A DNA stretch of 64,000 nucleotides from UBA1413 sp964567485 (lineage in GTDB: Bacteria; Bacteroidota; Bacteroidia; Bacteroidales; Prolixibacteraceae). Positions 1 to 8,772 of this stretch are shown here, piece after piece. Every line of letters starts with the position of its first letter. Positions within the stretch are counted from its first letter, which is position 1. A program made the translations under genes and the position numbers. The notes beneath the pieces are model-generated. The model was not told the DNA's origin. It ran no database searches and saw nothing but the letters and a program-made list of their open reading frames with translations. The DNA lies in contig CAZMMX010000009.1 of the NCBI GenBank assembly GCA_964567485.1, positions 1 through 64,000 of the forward strand, written 5' to 3'.

Positions 1-13
1 TGGTTCTTTTCGG

Positions 14-87
14 CTCCCCAGGTAGGACTTGAACCTACGACCTACGGATTAACAGTCCGCCGCTCTAACCAACTGAGCTACTAGGGA
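14..87 (-). tRNA. tRNA-Asn (anticodon GTT)
   Basis: The reverse strand folds into a complete cloverleaf of 74 nt. The 7-bp acceptor stem pairs TCCCTAG with CTGGGGA and the discriminator base is G, as expected for tRNA-Asn. The anticodon stem CGGA/TCCG closes a 7-base loop CTGTTAA carrying GTT. The T arm is GTAGG/CCTAC around TTCAAGT. The CCA end is not encoded directly after the discriminator (CC then G follows), so it would be added enzymatically. Confidence 0.96.
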
Positions 88-149
88 ATTTCCCGCCCTT
101 GGCTTTCCAAAAGCGCTGCAAAAATAAGAGGTTTTTCAGAAAGAAAAAA

Positions 150-157
150 TATTTTTG
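150..157 (+). promoter_or_regulatory. Bacteroidota -7 promoter element (TATTTTTG)
   Basis: An exact TAnnTTTG match lies about 20 bases before the kinase start codon. This is the known -7 consensus for the Bacteroidota primary sigma factor. No clear TTTG -33 box is seen at ideal spacing; a TTTTT run lies upstream. Confidence 0.5.
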
Positions 158-174
158 CATAAATTTAAGAAAGA

Positions 175-1182
175 ATGACCATGCAAAACATAATGAATCC
201 CCCGACACTGCTGGGTGTTGGAAATGCTCTTGTCGATGTGATGATCGCCCTTCCCGGCGATAACCTCCTCCAACAATTCAACCTGCCCCGCGGCAGCATG
301 ACCCTGGTCGATGCCACACTATCCTGGAAAATATACCAGGCGACCCTGGCCTGGCAAAAGAGTCTGACCACCGGAGGGTCGGCAGCCAATACCATACACA
401 CCCTGGCTTCCCTTGGCGGAAAATGTGGCTATGCCGGTAAAATCGGGGACGACGAACTGGGAGAGGTCTTTGCCAGGGAGTTTGCCGACAAGGGGATTGC
501 CACCCATTTTTCCTACAGCGATTCAGGGACAGGCCGTGTTATGGCCATGGTCAGTCCCGACTCAGAACGCACCATGGCCACCTGCCTGGGAGCCGCAGCA
601 GAACTCCTCCCCGAAGAGTTCACCGACACCCTCATGCAACCCTATCAATATCTCTATGTCGAAGGGTACCTGGTCCAGGACCACCGGCTTATCGAAACGA
701 TCCTCAAAACAGGGAAAAACAACGGACTCACGGTGGTGATCGACCTTTCCAGCTATAATATTGTGGCCCAGAACCGCGACTTCCTGGAGCGCATGATCAC
801 CAGCTTTGTAGACATCGTCTTTGCCAATGAGGAAGAGGCCCATGCCTTCACCGGCCTTTCCCCCAGGGAAGCGGCCCTGAAAATTGGGGACATTTGTGAC
901 ATCTCCATCGTCAAAACCGGCAAAACAGGATCCCTGGTTTGCCACAATAAAGAAATTACCGAAATAGAACCGGTGGAAGCCCACTCCATCGATACCACAG
1001 GGGCCGGCGACAGCTATGCCGCAGGATTCCTCTACGGCCTCACCCGGGGACTTCCCCTCAGCAAATGCGGCGACATCGCCTCCCTGGTCTCTGCCAGAAC
1101 AGTGGAATTCATGGGGGCTAAAATTCCGGAACCGGAATGGCCGGAACTCCTGAACAAAGTCGGCACCATCTCCGAAAGGTGA
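175..1182 (+). CDS. PfkB-family carbohydrate/nucleoside kinase (adenosine kinase-like)
   Basis: This is a cytoplasmic ATP-dependent kinase of the ribokinase/PfkB fold, 335 residues, the usual length. The N-terminal PfkB signature appears as GGSAANTIHTLASLGG near residue 67. The C-terminal signature DTTGAGDSYAAGF near residue 273 holds the anion hole and the catalytic Asp. The overall pattern resembles the adenosine kinase-like subgroup common in Bacteroidota, but the substrate (adenosine, another nucleoside, ribose or fructose) cannot be fixed from motifs. Two in-frame ATGs (175 and 181) are possible starts; both follow the TATTTTTG promoter element. It is a single gene, with convergent neighbours downstream. 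Confidence 0.88.
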   Translation: MTMQNIMNPPTLLGVGNALVDVMIALPGDNLLQQFNLPRGSMTLVDATLSWKIYQATLAWQKSLTTGGSAANTIHTLASLGGKCGYAGKIGDDELGEVFAREFADKGIATHFSYSDSGTGRVMAMVSPDSERTMATCLGAAAELLPEEFTDTLMQPYQYLYVEGYLVQDHRLIETILKTGKNNGLTVVIDLSSYNIVAQNRDFLERMITSFVDIVFANEEEAHAFTGLSPREAALKIGDICDISIVKTGKTGSLVCHNKEITEIEPVEAHSIDTTGAGDSYAAGFLYGLTRGLPLSKCGDIASLVSARTVEFMGAKIPEPEWPELLNKVGTISER

Positions 1183-1330
1183 TAACGGACTGAAGATTTT
1201 GGCATCAGAAGACAGGTCTATCGGAGGCCAGAAAATTCTGAACCGTCGATTATTGGTGACGAATTGAAATGAAGGCCCGAAGATTATCCATCAGGGAGAT
1301 CAGGAATCGGTAACCCAGGAAATCACAACA

Positions 1331-1945
1331 TCAGAAGAGGCCGTGAATATTGGCATCGACCTTGTCAATCACGAAACTCAGATCTTCACGGCGTGAAGCA
1401 AAATCGACATCATCGACGTTGACAATCAGCAGTTTGCCCATGGTGTAGCCCTTGATCCAGGATTCATAACGGTCGTTGAGCTGCCGCAGGTAATCGAGAC
1501 GAATCGAGTTTTCATATTCCCTGCCCCGCTTCTGGATCTGGTTGACCAGCGTGGGGATGGAGGCCTTCAGGTAAATCAACAGGTCAGGAGGCCTGATCAG
1601 TCCGATCATCAGATCATACAGGGTTTTATAGTTATTAAAGTCACGTGTGCTCATTAACCCCATGGAGTGCAGGTTCGGAGCAAAAATCTCAGCATCCTCG
1701 TAAATGGTCCGGTCCTGAATCACCGTGGTCCCCGACTTGCGAATTTCCAGGATCTGGTTAAACCGCGAATTCAGGAAATAGATCTGCAGGTTAAAGGACC
1801 ATCGCTGCATATCATTGTAAAAATCATTGAGGTAGGGATTGTCATCGACATCCTCAAAGTTGGGATTCCAACCGTAATGTTTGGAGAGTAATTCGGTAAG
1901 CGTGGTCTTCCCGGCACCGATATTTCCAGCTACAGCGATATGCAT
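1331..1945 (-). CDS. deoxynucleoside kinase (dNK/dGK family)
   Basis: The 204-residue protein begins MHIAVAGNIGAGKTT, a P-loop at residues 7-15, and matches the deoxyadenosine/deoxyguanosine kinase family, which phosphorylates deoxynucleosides in purine and pyrimidine salvage. A DRTIYEDAEIFA segment corresponds to the (E/D)R(S/T) motif that contacts the base and sugar, and RGREYENSIRLDYL is the arginine-rich lid region. Length is normal for the family and the protein should be cytosolic. It is read divergently from nothing close by; a -7 element lies 20 bases upstream, inside the end of the next gene. Base specificity is not decidable here. Confidence 0.9.
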   Translation of the reverse strand: MHIAVAGNIGAGKTTLTELLSKHYGWNPNFEDVDDNPYLNDFYNDMQRWSFNLQIYFLNSRFNQILEIRKSGTTVIQDRTIYEDAEIFAPNLHSMGLMSTRDFNNYKTLYDLMIGLIRPPDLLIYLKASIPTLVNQIQKRGREYENSIRLDYLRQLNDRYESWIKGYTMGKLLIVNVDDVDFASRREDLSFVIDKVDANIHGLF

Positions 1946-1964
1946 AAGTAATGGTTTAAAAATT

Positions 1965-1972
1965 CAAAGATA
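1965..1972 (-). promoter_or_regulatory. -7 promoter element (TATCTTTG) for the deoxynucleoside kinase
   Basis: Read on the minus strand this is an exact TAnnTTTG match, about 20 bases before the kinase ATG. A TTG at about 18 bases further upstream may act as the -33 box. This places the promoter between, or slightly inside, the 3' end of the upstream GH3-type gene, so the kinase probably has its own transcript. Confidence 0.5.
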
Positions 1973-1976
1973 ACAG

Positions 1977-3494
1977 CTATTTTTTCCCGAGCAACTCCAA
2001 AAGCTGGTCAATATAAGTTCTGTCGTTGGCCAGTCGTGGAATTTTATTCTGGCCCCCGGTTTTCCCCCGCATTTTCATCCATCTGTAGAAAGTCCCGGAG
2101 GGCGCCATGACCAACCGGGGCATATCGAGGGTCAGGTTCTTGTGCCTCTTGGCTTCATAATCGGAATTCAGGGTCTTCAGCGCCGTATCCAGAAGTACCA
2201 TGAAATGTTCGGGACTGGCCGGCTCTTTCTCAAATTCTATGATCCACTGGTGGGCCCCCTGCTGCCCTTCACTCATAAATACCGGACCTGCCGTATACTC
2301 CTGGATGATAGCCCCCTCACGTTCACAGGCGATCTTTAACGCCTGCTCGGCATTATCCACGATTAGCTCCTCCCCAAAAGCATTGATAAAATGCCTGGTC
2401 CTTCCCGTGATCCTGATCTTGTAAGGATTGGTAGAGGTAAAACGCACCGTATCCCCGATAATGTAACGCCATAATCCTCCATTGGTGCTGATGACCAAGG
2501 CATAGTTCTCCTCGGTATTGACTCCGTCAAGGGTGACCACCCGCGGAGAATCAGAACCCCACTCCCTCATGGGAATAAACTCATAAAAGACCCCCAGGTC
2601 AAGCATCAGCAACATATCTTGCTGACTGGGATTATCCTGGATGGCAAAAAAGCCCTCGGAAGCATTGTAGGTCTCCATATAATGCATCTGCTCTGAAGGG
2701 ATGAGCCTGTGATACTGCTCACGGTAGGGATCGAACCTGATTCCCCCGTGGATGAAAAGCTCCAGATTGGGCCATATCTCCAATACATTCTTCTTGCCGG
2801 TCTTCGCCAGAATCCTCTTGAGCATCACCAAATACCATGAGGGTACCCCGGCAAAGGAGGTCACATTTTCATTCAGAGAGGTCTCTATGATTTTGTCTAT
2901 CTTTTCCTCAAACTCCGGAATCAGGGCAATCTCAGCGGGAGGAATCCTGATGAACTGGGTCCAGAACGGGATATTCTCGATCAAAATGGCGGAGAGGTCT
3001 CCATAATAGGAGTTATTACTGAAATTATTGACGGCGTGGCTGCCCCCCAGGGTCAGCGACTTTCCCAGGAAAAGCCGGGACTCCGGATGATTCCGCATGT
3101 AAAGCGCCAATACATCCTTGCCCCCGCGGAAATGACAATTCTCAAGCGACTCTTTGGTCACCGGGATAAATTTGCTCTTGTCACTGGTGGTCCCCGACGA
3201 CTTGGCAAACCAACGGGTCTCCCCGGGCCACAGGAGATTCTTCTCCCCCATCCTCAGCTTCTCCACCCACGGCTTTAACTCTTCGTAAGTCTGCAAGGGA
3301 AGCCTCCGCTGAAACTCCTCCACGTTCTGAATCGACTCAAACTGGTACAATTTCCCGAATTCGGTATCCCGGGCCATGTCCAGAAGCTGGAAAAGCTGCT
3401 CCTCCTGAATGTCATGAGGATGCCTGCTGTAAAGATCAATCTGATAAATCCTTTTATAATTCAACCAGTTGACCACAGAATTGATGAGCGGCAT
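1977..3494 (-). CDS. GH3 auxin-responsive-promoter family protein (acyl-adenylate/acyl-amido synthetase-like)
   Basis: The 505-residue protein matches the bacterial GH3 family (named for plant GH3 proteins, not glycoside hydrolase 3). Plant members adenylate a carboxylic acid and conjugate it to an amino acid. Visible features are the ATP-binding phosphate loop SSGTTSDKSKFIPVT near residue 109, a second nucleotide-binding segment ETYNASEGFFAIQD near residue 268, and YALVISTNGGLWRYIIGDTVRF near residue 330. The C-terminal half carries the mobile acyl-adenylase subdomain. The bacterial function is unknown; the adjacent kinase gives no pathway hint. Length is normal and there is no signal peptide. 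Confidence 0.85.
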   Translation of the reverse strand: MPLINSVVNWLNYKRIYQIDLYSRHPHDIQEEQLFQLLDMARDTEFGKLYQFESIQNVEEFQRRLPLQTYEELKPWVEKLRMGEKNLLWPGETRWFAKSSGTTSDKSKFIPVTKESLENCHFRGGKDVLALYMRNHPESRLFLGKSLTLGGSHAVNNFSNNSYYGDLSAILIENIPFWTQFIRIPPAEIALIPEFEEKIDKIIETSLNENVTSFAGVPSWYLVMLKRILAKTGKKNVLEIWPNLELFIHGGIRFDPYREQYHRLIPSEQMHYMETYNASEGFFAIQDNPSQQDMLLMLDLGVFYEFIPMREWGSDSPRVVTLDGVNTEENYALVISTNGGLWRYIIGDTVRFTSTNPYKIRITGRTRHFINAFGEELIVDNAEQALKIACEREGAIIQEYTAGPVFMSEGQQGAHQWIIEFEKEPASPEHFMVLLDTALKTLNSDYEAKRHKNLTLDMPRLVMAPSGTFYRWMKMRGKTGGQNKIPRLANDRTYIDQLLELLGKK

Positions 3495-3513
3495 AACAAT
3501 GTTTTATTCCTTT

Positions 3514-3521
3514 CAAAGGTA
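3514..3521 (-). promoter_or_regulatory. -7 promoter element (TACCTTTG) for the GH3-auxin-type gene
   Basis: An exact minus-strand TAnnTTTG match is located about 20 bases upstream of the start codon at 3494. No clear -33 TTTG box is visible. Confidence 0.45.
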
Positions 3522-3597
3522 GGAATATTTTTAGCTGCCCTTCGGCCGTCATAAATTATTCATACCTTTAACCTCCAGAATTTTTATTCTTTTGGGC

Positions 3598-4110
3598 ATG
3601 AATTATCTCGATATCGTTTTGGCCATTCTTCTCCTCCTGGCAGCCATTAACGGCTTCGTCAAGGGATTTGTGGAGGAACTTGCCGGACTGGTGGCCCTGA
3701 TTTTGGGAATATGGGCGGCCCTCCGCTTTTCCGACAGGGTGGCGCAATTCCTCATGGAACGCCTGGGATGGGGTTTCGAACACCTCAATATCGTCGCCTT
3801 TATCATCACTTTTGCCATCGTGGTCATCCTGGTCAGTTTTATCGGCTCCTATGTCAATAAGCTGGTCCACGCCGTTTCCCTGGGATTCCTCAACCGGCTG
3901 GCAGGTTTGGGCTTCGGCATCATCAAAGGCGCCCTGATCCTGAGTATCCTCCTGGTGGTCTTCAACAAGTTCGACAAAGACGTGCATATCATCAACCAGG
4001 ATGTCAAAACCCAGTCGCGCCTCTTCACCCCCATCAAGAATTTCGCTCCCGGCGTTTTCCCCTTCCTCGACTTCTGGGGCGAGAACAGCCAGCAGGAGGC
4101 AGAATTTTAA
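3598..4110 (+). CDS. CvpA family membrane protein
   Basis: The protein of about 170 residues has four predicted membrane helices and the CvpA pattern: an N-terminal YLDIVLAILLLLAAINGFVKG, typical of the family, then a helix with GLVALILGIWAA. Family members were named for colicin V production but are widely conserved envelope proteins linked to membrane stress tolerance. ATG at 3598 is preferred to an in-frame TTG at 3592. A near-consensus -7 box (TACCTTTA) lies about 30 bases upstream. The next gene, tyrS, begins 46 bases after the stop. Confidence 0.85.
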   Translation: MNYLDIVLAILLLLAAINGFVKGFVEELAGLVALILGIWAALRFSDRVAQFLMERLGWGFEHLNIVAFIITFAIVVILVSFIGSYVNKLVHAVSLGFLNRLAGLGFGIIKGALILSILLVVFNKFDKDVHIINQDVKTQSRLFTPIKNFAPGVFPFLDFWGENSQQEAEF

Positions 4111-4131
4111 CGCTTCCAAAGATTCTATTTT

Positions 4132-4139
4132 TATCTTTG
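4132..4139 (+). promoter_or_regulatory. -7 promoter element (TATCTTTG) for tyrS
   Basis: An exact TAnnTTTG match is located 17 bases before the tyrS ATG, after the cvpA stop codon. It supports the start at 4157 rather than the longer upstream reading frame. Confidence 0.5.
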
Positions 4140-4156
4140 CGCAAAATTTTGAACCC

Positions 4157-5449
4157 ATGAATTTTGTTGAAGAACTTTCCTGGCGGGGAATGATCCATGA
4201 TGTGATGCCCGGCACCGAAGAATTGCTCACCAAAGAGCTCACCTCGGCCTATGTGGGCATTGACCCTACGGCCGACTCCCTCCATATCGGCCATCTGGTG
4301 GGGGTGATGATGCTGAAACACTTCCAGCGCTGCGGTCACAAACCCATCGCCCTGGTGGGCGGCGCCACAGGTATGATCGGCGACCCCAGCATGAAGTCCC
4401 AGGAACGGAATCTCCTCGACGAGACCACCCTCCGCCATAACCAGGAGTGCATCAAAAAACAACTCTCCCTGTTCCTCGATTTCGAATCCGACGCCCCCAA
4501 TGCCGCCGAAATGGTCAATAATTACGACTGGATGAAGGAGTTCACCTTCCTCGATTTCATTCGCGACATCGGAAAACACATCACCGTCAACTATATGATT
4601 TCCAAGGATTCCGTAAAGAAGAGACTCTCCTCGGAAAACAGTGCCGGCATGTCGTTCACCGAGTTCACCTACCAGTTGGTGCAGGGATACGATTTCCTTT
4701 ATCTCTACCAGCATAAAAACTGCAAACTGCAGATGGGAGGATCAGACCAGTGGGGTAACATTACCACAGGTACCGAACTGATCCGCCGAAAAACGGGAGG
4801 CGAAGCCTTTGCCCTGACCTGCCCGCTGATCACCAAAGCCGACGGCACCAAATTCGGGAAGACCGAATCAGGAAATGTATGGCTCGACGCTGAAAAAACA
4901 TCCCCCTATGAGTTTTACCAATTCTGGCTCAACACCTCCGATGAAGACGCCGTAAAATATATCAAAATCTTCACCCTGCTCACCAGGGAGGAAATCGACC
5001 AGCTGACCCGGGAGCACGGAGAAGCCCCTCATCTGCGCCTCCTCCAGAAAAGACTGGCCGAAGAGATTACCGTAATGGTTCACAGCCGTGAAGAGTATGA
5101 AATGGCCGTAGAAGCCTCCCTTATCCTCTTCGGACAGGGCACCGCCGACCAACTCAGGCACCTCAATGAAAAGACTTTCCTCGCCATCTTCGAAGGAGTG
5201 CCCCGCTTCGACGTCTCCCTTGACGAACTCACGGCAGGAATCGGGGTCGTGGAACTTCTGGCAGAAAAAACAACCATCTTCCCCTCTAAGGCGGAAGTGC
5301 GGCGTACCATACAAGCCAACGGCCTCAGTATCAACAAAGAAAAGGTGGCTTCCCCCGACCAGATCATCGACGCCTCCCTGCTAATTGGCGGAAAATACCT
5401 CCTGGCCCAGAAAGGCAAAAAAAACTATACCCTTATTATTGCCGGCTAG
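4157..5449 (+). CDS. tyrS: tyrosyl-tRNA synthetase
   Basis: This class I synthetase charges tRNA-Tyr. It has 430 residues, the standard bacterial length. The HIGH motif is HIGH at residues 43-46, and the KMSKS counterpart is KFGKT at residues 232-236, the usual TyrS variant. The tyrosine pocket segment QMGGSDQWGNI lies near residue 192, and a C-terminal S4 RNA-binding domain covers roughly residues 365-425. The frame is open upstream to 4001, but that part overlaps cvpA and has no family similarity; the start at 4157 gives MNFVEELSWRGM, normal for TyrS. Confidence 0.97.
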   Translation: MNFVEELSWRGMIHDVMPGTEELLTKELTSAYVGIDPTADSLHIGHLVGVMMLKHFQRCGHKPIALVGGATGMIGDPSMKSQERNLLDETTLRHNQECIKKQLSLFLDFESDAPNAAEMVNNYDWMKEFTFLDFIRDIGKHITVNYMISKDSVKKRLSSENSAGMSFTEFTYQLVQGYDFLYLYQHKNCKLQMGGSDQWGNITTGTELIRRKTGGEAFALTCPLITKADGTKFGKTESGNVWLDAEKTSPYEFYQFWLNTSDEDAVKYIKIFTLLTREEIDQLTREHGEAPHLRLLQKRLAEEITVMVHSREEYEMAVEASLILFGQGTADQLRHLNEKTFLAIFEGVPRFDVSLDELTAGIGVVELLAEKTTIFPSKAEVRRTIQANGLSINKEKVASPDQIIDASLLIGGKYLLAQKGKKNYTLIIAG

Positions 5450-5551
5450 AACAGTGATAAACCCCGCAGGCTGCTTAATATTCAGCAGAATACAAAATAA
5501 AGATTGAAGGTTTACGTTTTTGCTAAAACTGACAGTAACAAACCATTTTTT

Positions 5552-6502
5552 ATGAATGATATTTTCGACAACCGGAGGATTCTTGAGGTCATCAGCAAAC
5601 ACTTTCTCCACTTTGTAATCATCGGGGTCGCTGCTATCCTTCTTGCCGCCCTCTTTTCATCCCCCACATTCATCACACCCCAATTCCGGTCCACCGCCCG
5701 AATCTACCCTGTAAACCTGGCCACCGTCAGCATGGAATCAGAATCGGAACAGATGCTGGAAATCATCAATTCCAACGATATAAAGATGAAGATGTTTGAT
5801 GTCTTCCGGCTTGATGAGGTGTATGAAATTCCCAAAGAAGATCCCCATTATATGACCAATATGCTCGGGGAGTACAACGCCCATGTGTCCACCAATAAAA
5901 CGGAATTCGAAACCGTCGAGATTTCTGTTCTGGACCAGGATCCCCAGCGTGCAGCCAACATGTGCGATTCCATCATCCACCTCTACAACAAAAAGGTCAG
6001 AGAGATGCACACCGTGAAAAACTGGGAAATGGTGACCATCCTGCAGAATAACATGGAAAAGAGAAAGGCTGAAAGGGATTCTATACACGCCATGTTGCAA
6101 CTCCAAAGAGGAGAATTCCGGATCCTCGATTTCCCCTCCCAGGTAAAGGAGGTGACCCGGGGATACATGGAAGCCCTTGCCACAGGCAGGGAGAGCACCA
6201 CGGGAGGCCGGGAAATCAAAGAACTCTACAACAACCTCTCGGAAAAAGGGGGAGAAGCCTTAATCCTGGAAAACCAATTCAGGAGGTTAAACAACGCTAT
6301 CGACTCCCTGAAATTCCTGTACGACGTCAACCTTTCTGAAGCTACCAAGGAAATTACCTACTGTTTTGTGGTGGAAAAACCGGTACCCGCCGACAAGAAA
6401 GCCTATCCGGTGCGCTGGATGATCGTGGCCATGACCACCCTCAGCGCTCTCTTCCTGGCCCTGTTGCTTTTCATCCTGCTCGATTACAGGAGGACCAGGT
6501 GA
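5552..6502 (+). CDS. Wzz-like chain-length determinant protein
   Basis: The 316-residue inner-membrane protein has the Wzz layout. An N-terminal membrane helix is at about residues 20-40 (HFVIIGVAAILLAALF). A long periplasmic section rich in helix-forming residues follows, and a C-terminal membrane helix lies near the end (WMIVAMTTLSALFLALLLFILL). Such proteins set polymer length during O-antigen or exopolysaccharide assembly. There is no cytoplasmic tyrosine-kinase domain. The reading frame is open to a TTG at 5504, but ATG at 5552 is a better start. Its stop overlaps the GTG start of the O-antigen ligase-like gene by 4 bases, so the two are translationally coupled and likely work together. 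Confidence 0.75.
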   Translation: MNDIFDNRRILEVISKHFLHFVIIGVAAILLAALFSSPTFITPQFRSTARIYPVNLATVSMESESEQMLEIINSNDIKMKMFDVFRLDEVYEIPKEDPHYMTNMLGEYNAHVSTNKTEFETVEISVLDQDPQRAANMCDSIIHLYNKKVREMHTVKNWEMVTILQNNMEKRKAERDSIHAMLQLQRGEFRILDFPSQVKEVTRGYMEALATGRESTTGGREIKELYNNLSEKGGEALILENQFRRLNNAIDSLKFLYDVNLSEATKEITYCFVVEKPVPADKKAYPVRWMIVAMTTLSALFLALLLFILLDYRRTR

Positions 6503-7983
6503 GGGCCATCCCCGGAAAACCAACGGCCCGTATCCTGCTGGTTTACGCGGTTACCCTGCTGTTCATCCTCCTGAACGGCTGGTTGATTGTTCATAAACAT
6601 ACCCTGCTGGCAGGGATGCTTCCCGTGTTGTTCGCCGTGGTTCTCCTGGCCATCTATTCCCTCGATAAAATACTGCTGTTCACCGTTTTTCTCACCCCTC
6701 TGTCGCTCCCTCTACACGAACTGATGCCCAGCCTGTCGTTCGACATGTTCCTGCCCACAGAACCCCTCCTCTTTGGAGTCCTCATCCTCTTTCTGATGAA
6801 GCTGGCCTCGGGATATACCATCGACAGAAAACTGCTCCGCCATCCGGTATCGATAGTACTGGGGGTTTACCTGGGCTGGATCCTGGTGACCAGCCTTACC
6901 AGCACCATGCCCGTGGTCTCCCTGAAATTTTTTATGGTAAAAGTGTGGTTTATCACCGGGTTTTATATCCTGGCGGTTCCCCTTTTCGAAAAGCAGGAAA
7001 ACTTCACAAGGTTCGTAGGCCTCTACATCGCAGCACTGCTGATCGTTATCGGCTACACCATTGGCCGGCACCTGGGGTACGGACTGACCGACCAGCAGGC
7101 CGCCCACTTCGTGATGAATCCCTTTTACAAGGACCACACCTCTTACGGAGCCGCCCTGGCCATGTTCATCCCTTTTCTCACCCTGTTCACCTTTCACAAG
7201 GTCTCCCGGCCCCTTTACCGGTGGATCGCTGGCGGCGTCCTGGCCATTCTGCTGCTGGCCTTTGTCCTCTCCTACACCCGGGCAGCCTGGCTCAGCCTGT
7301 TCCTGGCCCTGATCGTCTGGGGAATGCTGAAACTGAAAATCAAATTCAAAACCCTGGCCATCACCCTGGTGACCGTCGTGGCCATGGTGGTGGTCTTCCA
7401 GCAGCAAATCGTCTCCTACCTCGAACGGAATGACGAGGAGTCCTCCTCTGACCTGATGGAACACTTCACTTCCATGACCAACATTACCAGCGATGCCTCT
7501 AACCTGGAACGCATCAACCGTTGGAGCTGTGCCCTGCGGATGTTCAGCGACCGGCCGTTCTTTGGCTTCGGCCCGGGCACCTATATGTTCAAATATGCCC
7601 CCTACCAGCTAACCAAAGACCGCACCATCATCAGCACCAATGCCGGGGATGCCGGTAACGCCCACAGCGAATACCTCGGCCCTCTGGCCGAAAGCGGACT
7701 CCCGGGAATGGTTTCCGTCCTCCTGCTGGCAGGCACCATCCTTTACGTGGCCTTTCGTACCTACAACAGACTGCACGAACAGAAAATGAAAATATACCTC
7801 ACCGGGGCACTGCTGGGCCTCATCACCTATCTGGGACATGGATTCATGAATAACTTCCTCGATACCGACAAAGCCTCCGTTCCCTTCTGGGGCTTTACCG
7901 CCATGATTGTCGCCATTGACCTGTGGTCACGCGAAAATCCCGGGAAACCAGAGCCAAATCGTTCCCCCGGAGACCCCGTGTGA
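6499..7983 (+). CDS. O-antigen ligase/polymerase family membrane protein (Wzy_C)
   Basis: This polytopic protein of 494 residues has about 10-12 membrane helices and the Wzy_C/WaaL signature region. The segment FVLSYTRAAWLSLFLALIVW (about residue 255) is followed by a large periplasmic loop containing the ERINRWSCALRMFSDRPFFG stretch and a GxGPG element (GFGPGTYMF), the usual order in O-antigen ligases and polymerases. The predicted role is to polymerise or attach a surface polysaccharide in the inner membrane. The start is GTG at 6499, overlapping the Wzz-like gene by 4 bases. Ligase and polymerase cannot be separated from sequence alone. Confidence 0.8.
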   Translation: MRAIPGKPTARILLVYAVTLLFILLNGWLIVHKHTLLAGMLPVLFAVVLLAIYSLDKILLFTVFLTPLSLPLHELMPSLSFDMFLPTEPLLFGVLILFLMKLASGYTIDRKLLRHPVSIVLGVYLGWILVTSLTSTMPVVSLKFFMVKVWFITGFYILAVPLFEKQENFTRFVGLYIAALLIVIGYTIGRHLGYGLTDQQAAHFVMNPFYKDHTSYGAALAMFIPFLTLFTFHKVSRPLYRWIAGGVLAILLLAFVLSYTRAAWLSLFLALIVWGMLKLKIKFKTLAITLVTVVAMVVVFQQQIVSYLERNDEESSSDLMEHFTSMTNITSDASNLERINRWSCALRMFSDRPFFGFGPGTYMFKYAPYQLTKDRTIISTNAGDAGNAHSEYLGPLAESGLPGMVSVLLLAGTILYVAFRTYNRLHEQKMKIYLTGALLGLITYLGHGFMNNFLDTDKASVPFWGFTAMIVAIDLWSRENPGKPEPNRSPGDPV

Positions 7984-8123
7984 CCTTCCTTAACCTCTGA
8001 ATCGGAGACTCCTGCCAAAGACCCCCACAAAAAAAAGGGAGATGTCATCCAACCCCCTCTTAATTTATTCCTCAAAACCCGTAACACACGGTAATTATTC
8101 CTCAGACCCTGTCACACCAGAAC

Positions 8124-8693
8124 TTACTGTTTCACCCTCTCATAGTAACTTCTGTCGCGCGTATCCACCCTGACGACATCTCCCTCATTGATGAAAAGGG
8201 GCACCATGATCTCGGCTCCCGTCTCTACCGTGGCAGGCTTCAGTGCCGTAGTCGTCGCTGTATTGCCCTTTTCCCCCGGTACGGTATAGGTCACCATCAG
8301 TTCCACAAAGGGGGGGAGTTCCGCCGTAAGGGGAGTTTCGGTATCGGCATGGATTTGCACCTCAATGATCTGCCCTTCTTTCATCAGGTCGTTGTTCTCA
8401 ATCAGGTCAGGATTGAGGTTGACCTGCTCAAAAGTCTCGGTGTGCATGAAGTTGCAGCCCATGTCGTCCTTGTAGAGAAACTGGTAAGGCCTGCGCTCTA
8501 TGCGCACTACCTCGATCTTAACCCCTGAAGAAAAAGTATTCTCTATCACCCTTCCGGTTTTCAGGTTTCTTAATTTCGTCCGCACAAAGGCCGGTCCTTT
8601 CCCCGGTTTCACATGCAGGAATGAGACGATGGACCATAGCTGGTCATTCCACTCAAAACAAAGCCCGTTTCTGAAATCTGCTGTTGTTGCCAT
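8124..8693 (-). CDS. efp: elongation factor P
   Basis: The 189-residue protein has the three-barrel EF-P layout and rescues ribosomes stalled on proline runs. The modification loop reads KPGKGPAF with the tip lysine at K32, the position modified in most bacteria. The C-terminal OB domain ends GDVVRVDTRDRSYYERVK, the family signature. No efpA/epmA or rhamnosyltransferase gene is nearby, so the modification type is unknown. A TATTTTTG promoter element lies about 20 bases upstream. Confidence 0.97.
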   Translation of the reverse strand: MATTADFRNGLCFEWNDQLWSIVSFLHVKPGKGPAFVRTKLRNLKTGRVIENTFSSGVKIEVVRIERRPYQFLYKDDMGCNFMHTETFEQVNLNPDLIENNDLMKEGQIIEVQIHADTETPLTAELPPFVELMVTYTVPGEKGNTATTTALKPATVETGAEIMVPLFINEGDVVRVDTRDRSYYERVKQ

Positions 8694-8712
8694 ATTCTTT
8701 GATTTTTTTGCG

Positions 8713-8720
8713 CAAAAATA
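8713..8720 (-). promoter_or_regulatory. -7 promoter element (TATTTTTG) for efp
   Basis: This is an exact minus-strand TAnnTTTG match about 20 bases before the efp ATG. A TTTTACG at about 8731-8737 may be the -33 region. Confidence 0.5.
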
Positions 8721-8772
8721 GATAAATCTGCGTAAAATCTGCCATAAGTGTATGACAGGATGTGCAACATGG

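Noticed and set aside
1183..1330. A possible feature between the PfkB kinase and the deoxynucleoside kinase
   Set aside because: No hairpin with T tract, repeat or open frame of interest was found in these 148 bases.
4001..4156. Long N-terminal extension of tyrS
   Set aside because: It overlaps cvpA and has no TyrS similarity; the promoter element at 4132-4139 lies inside it.
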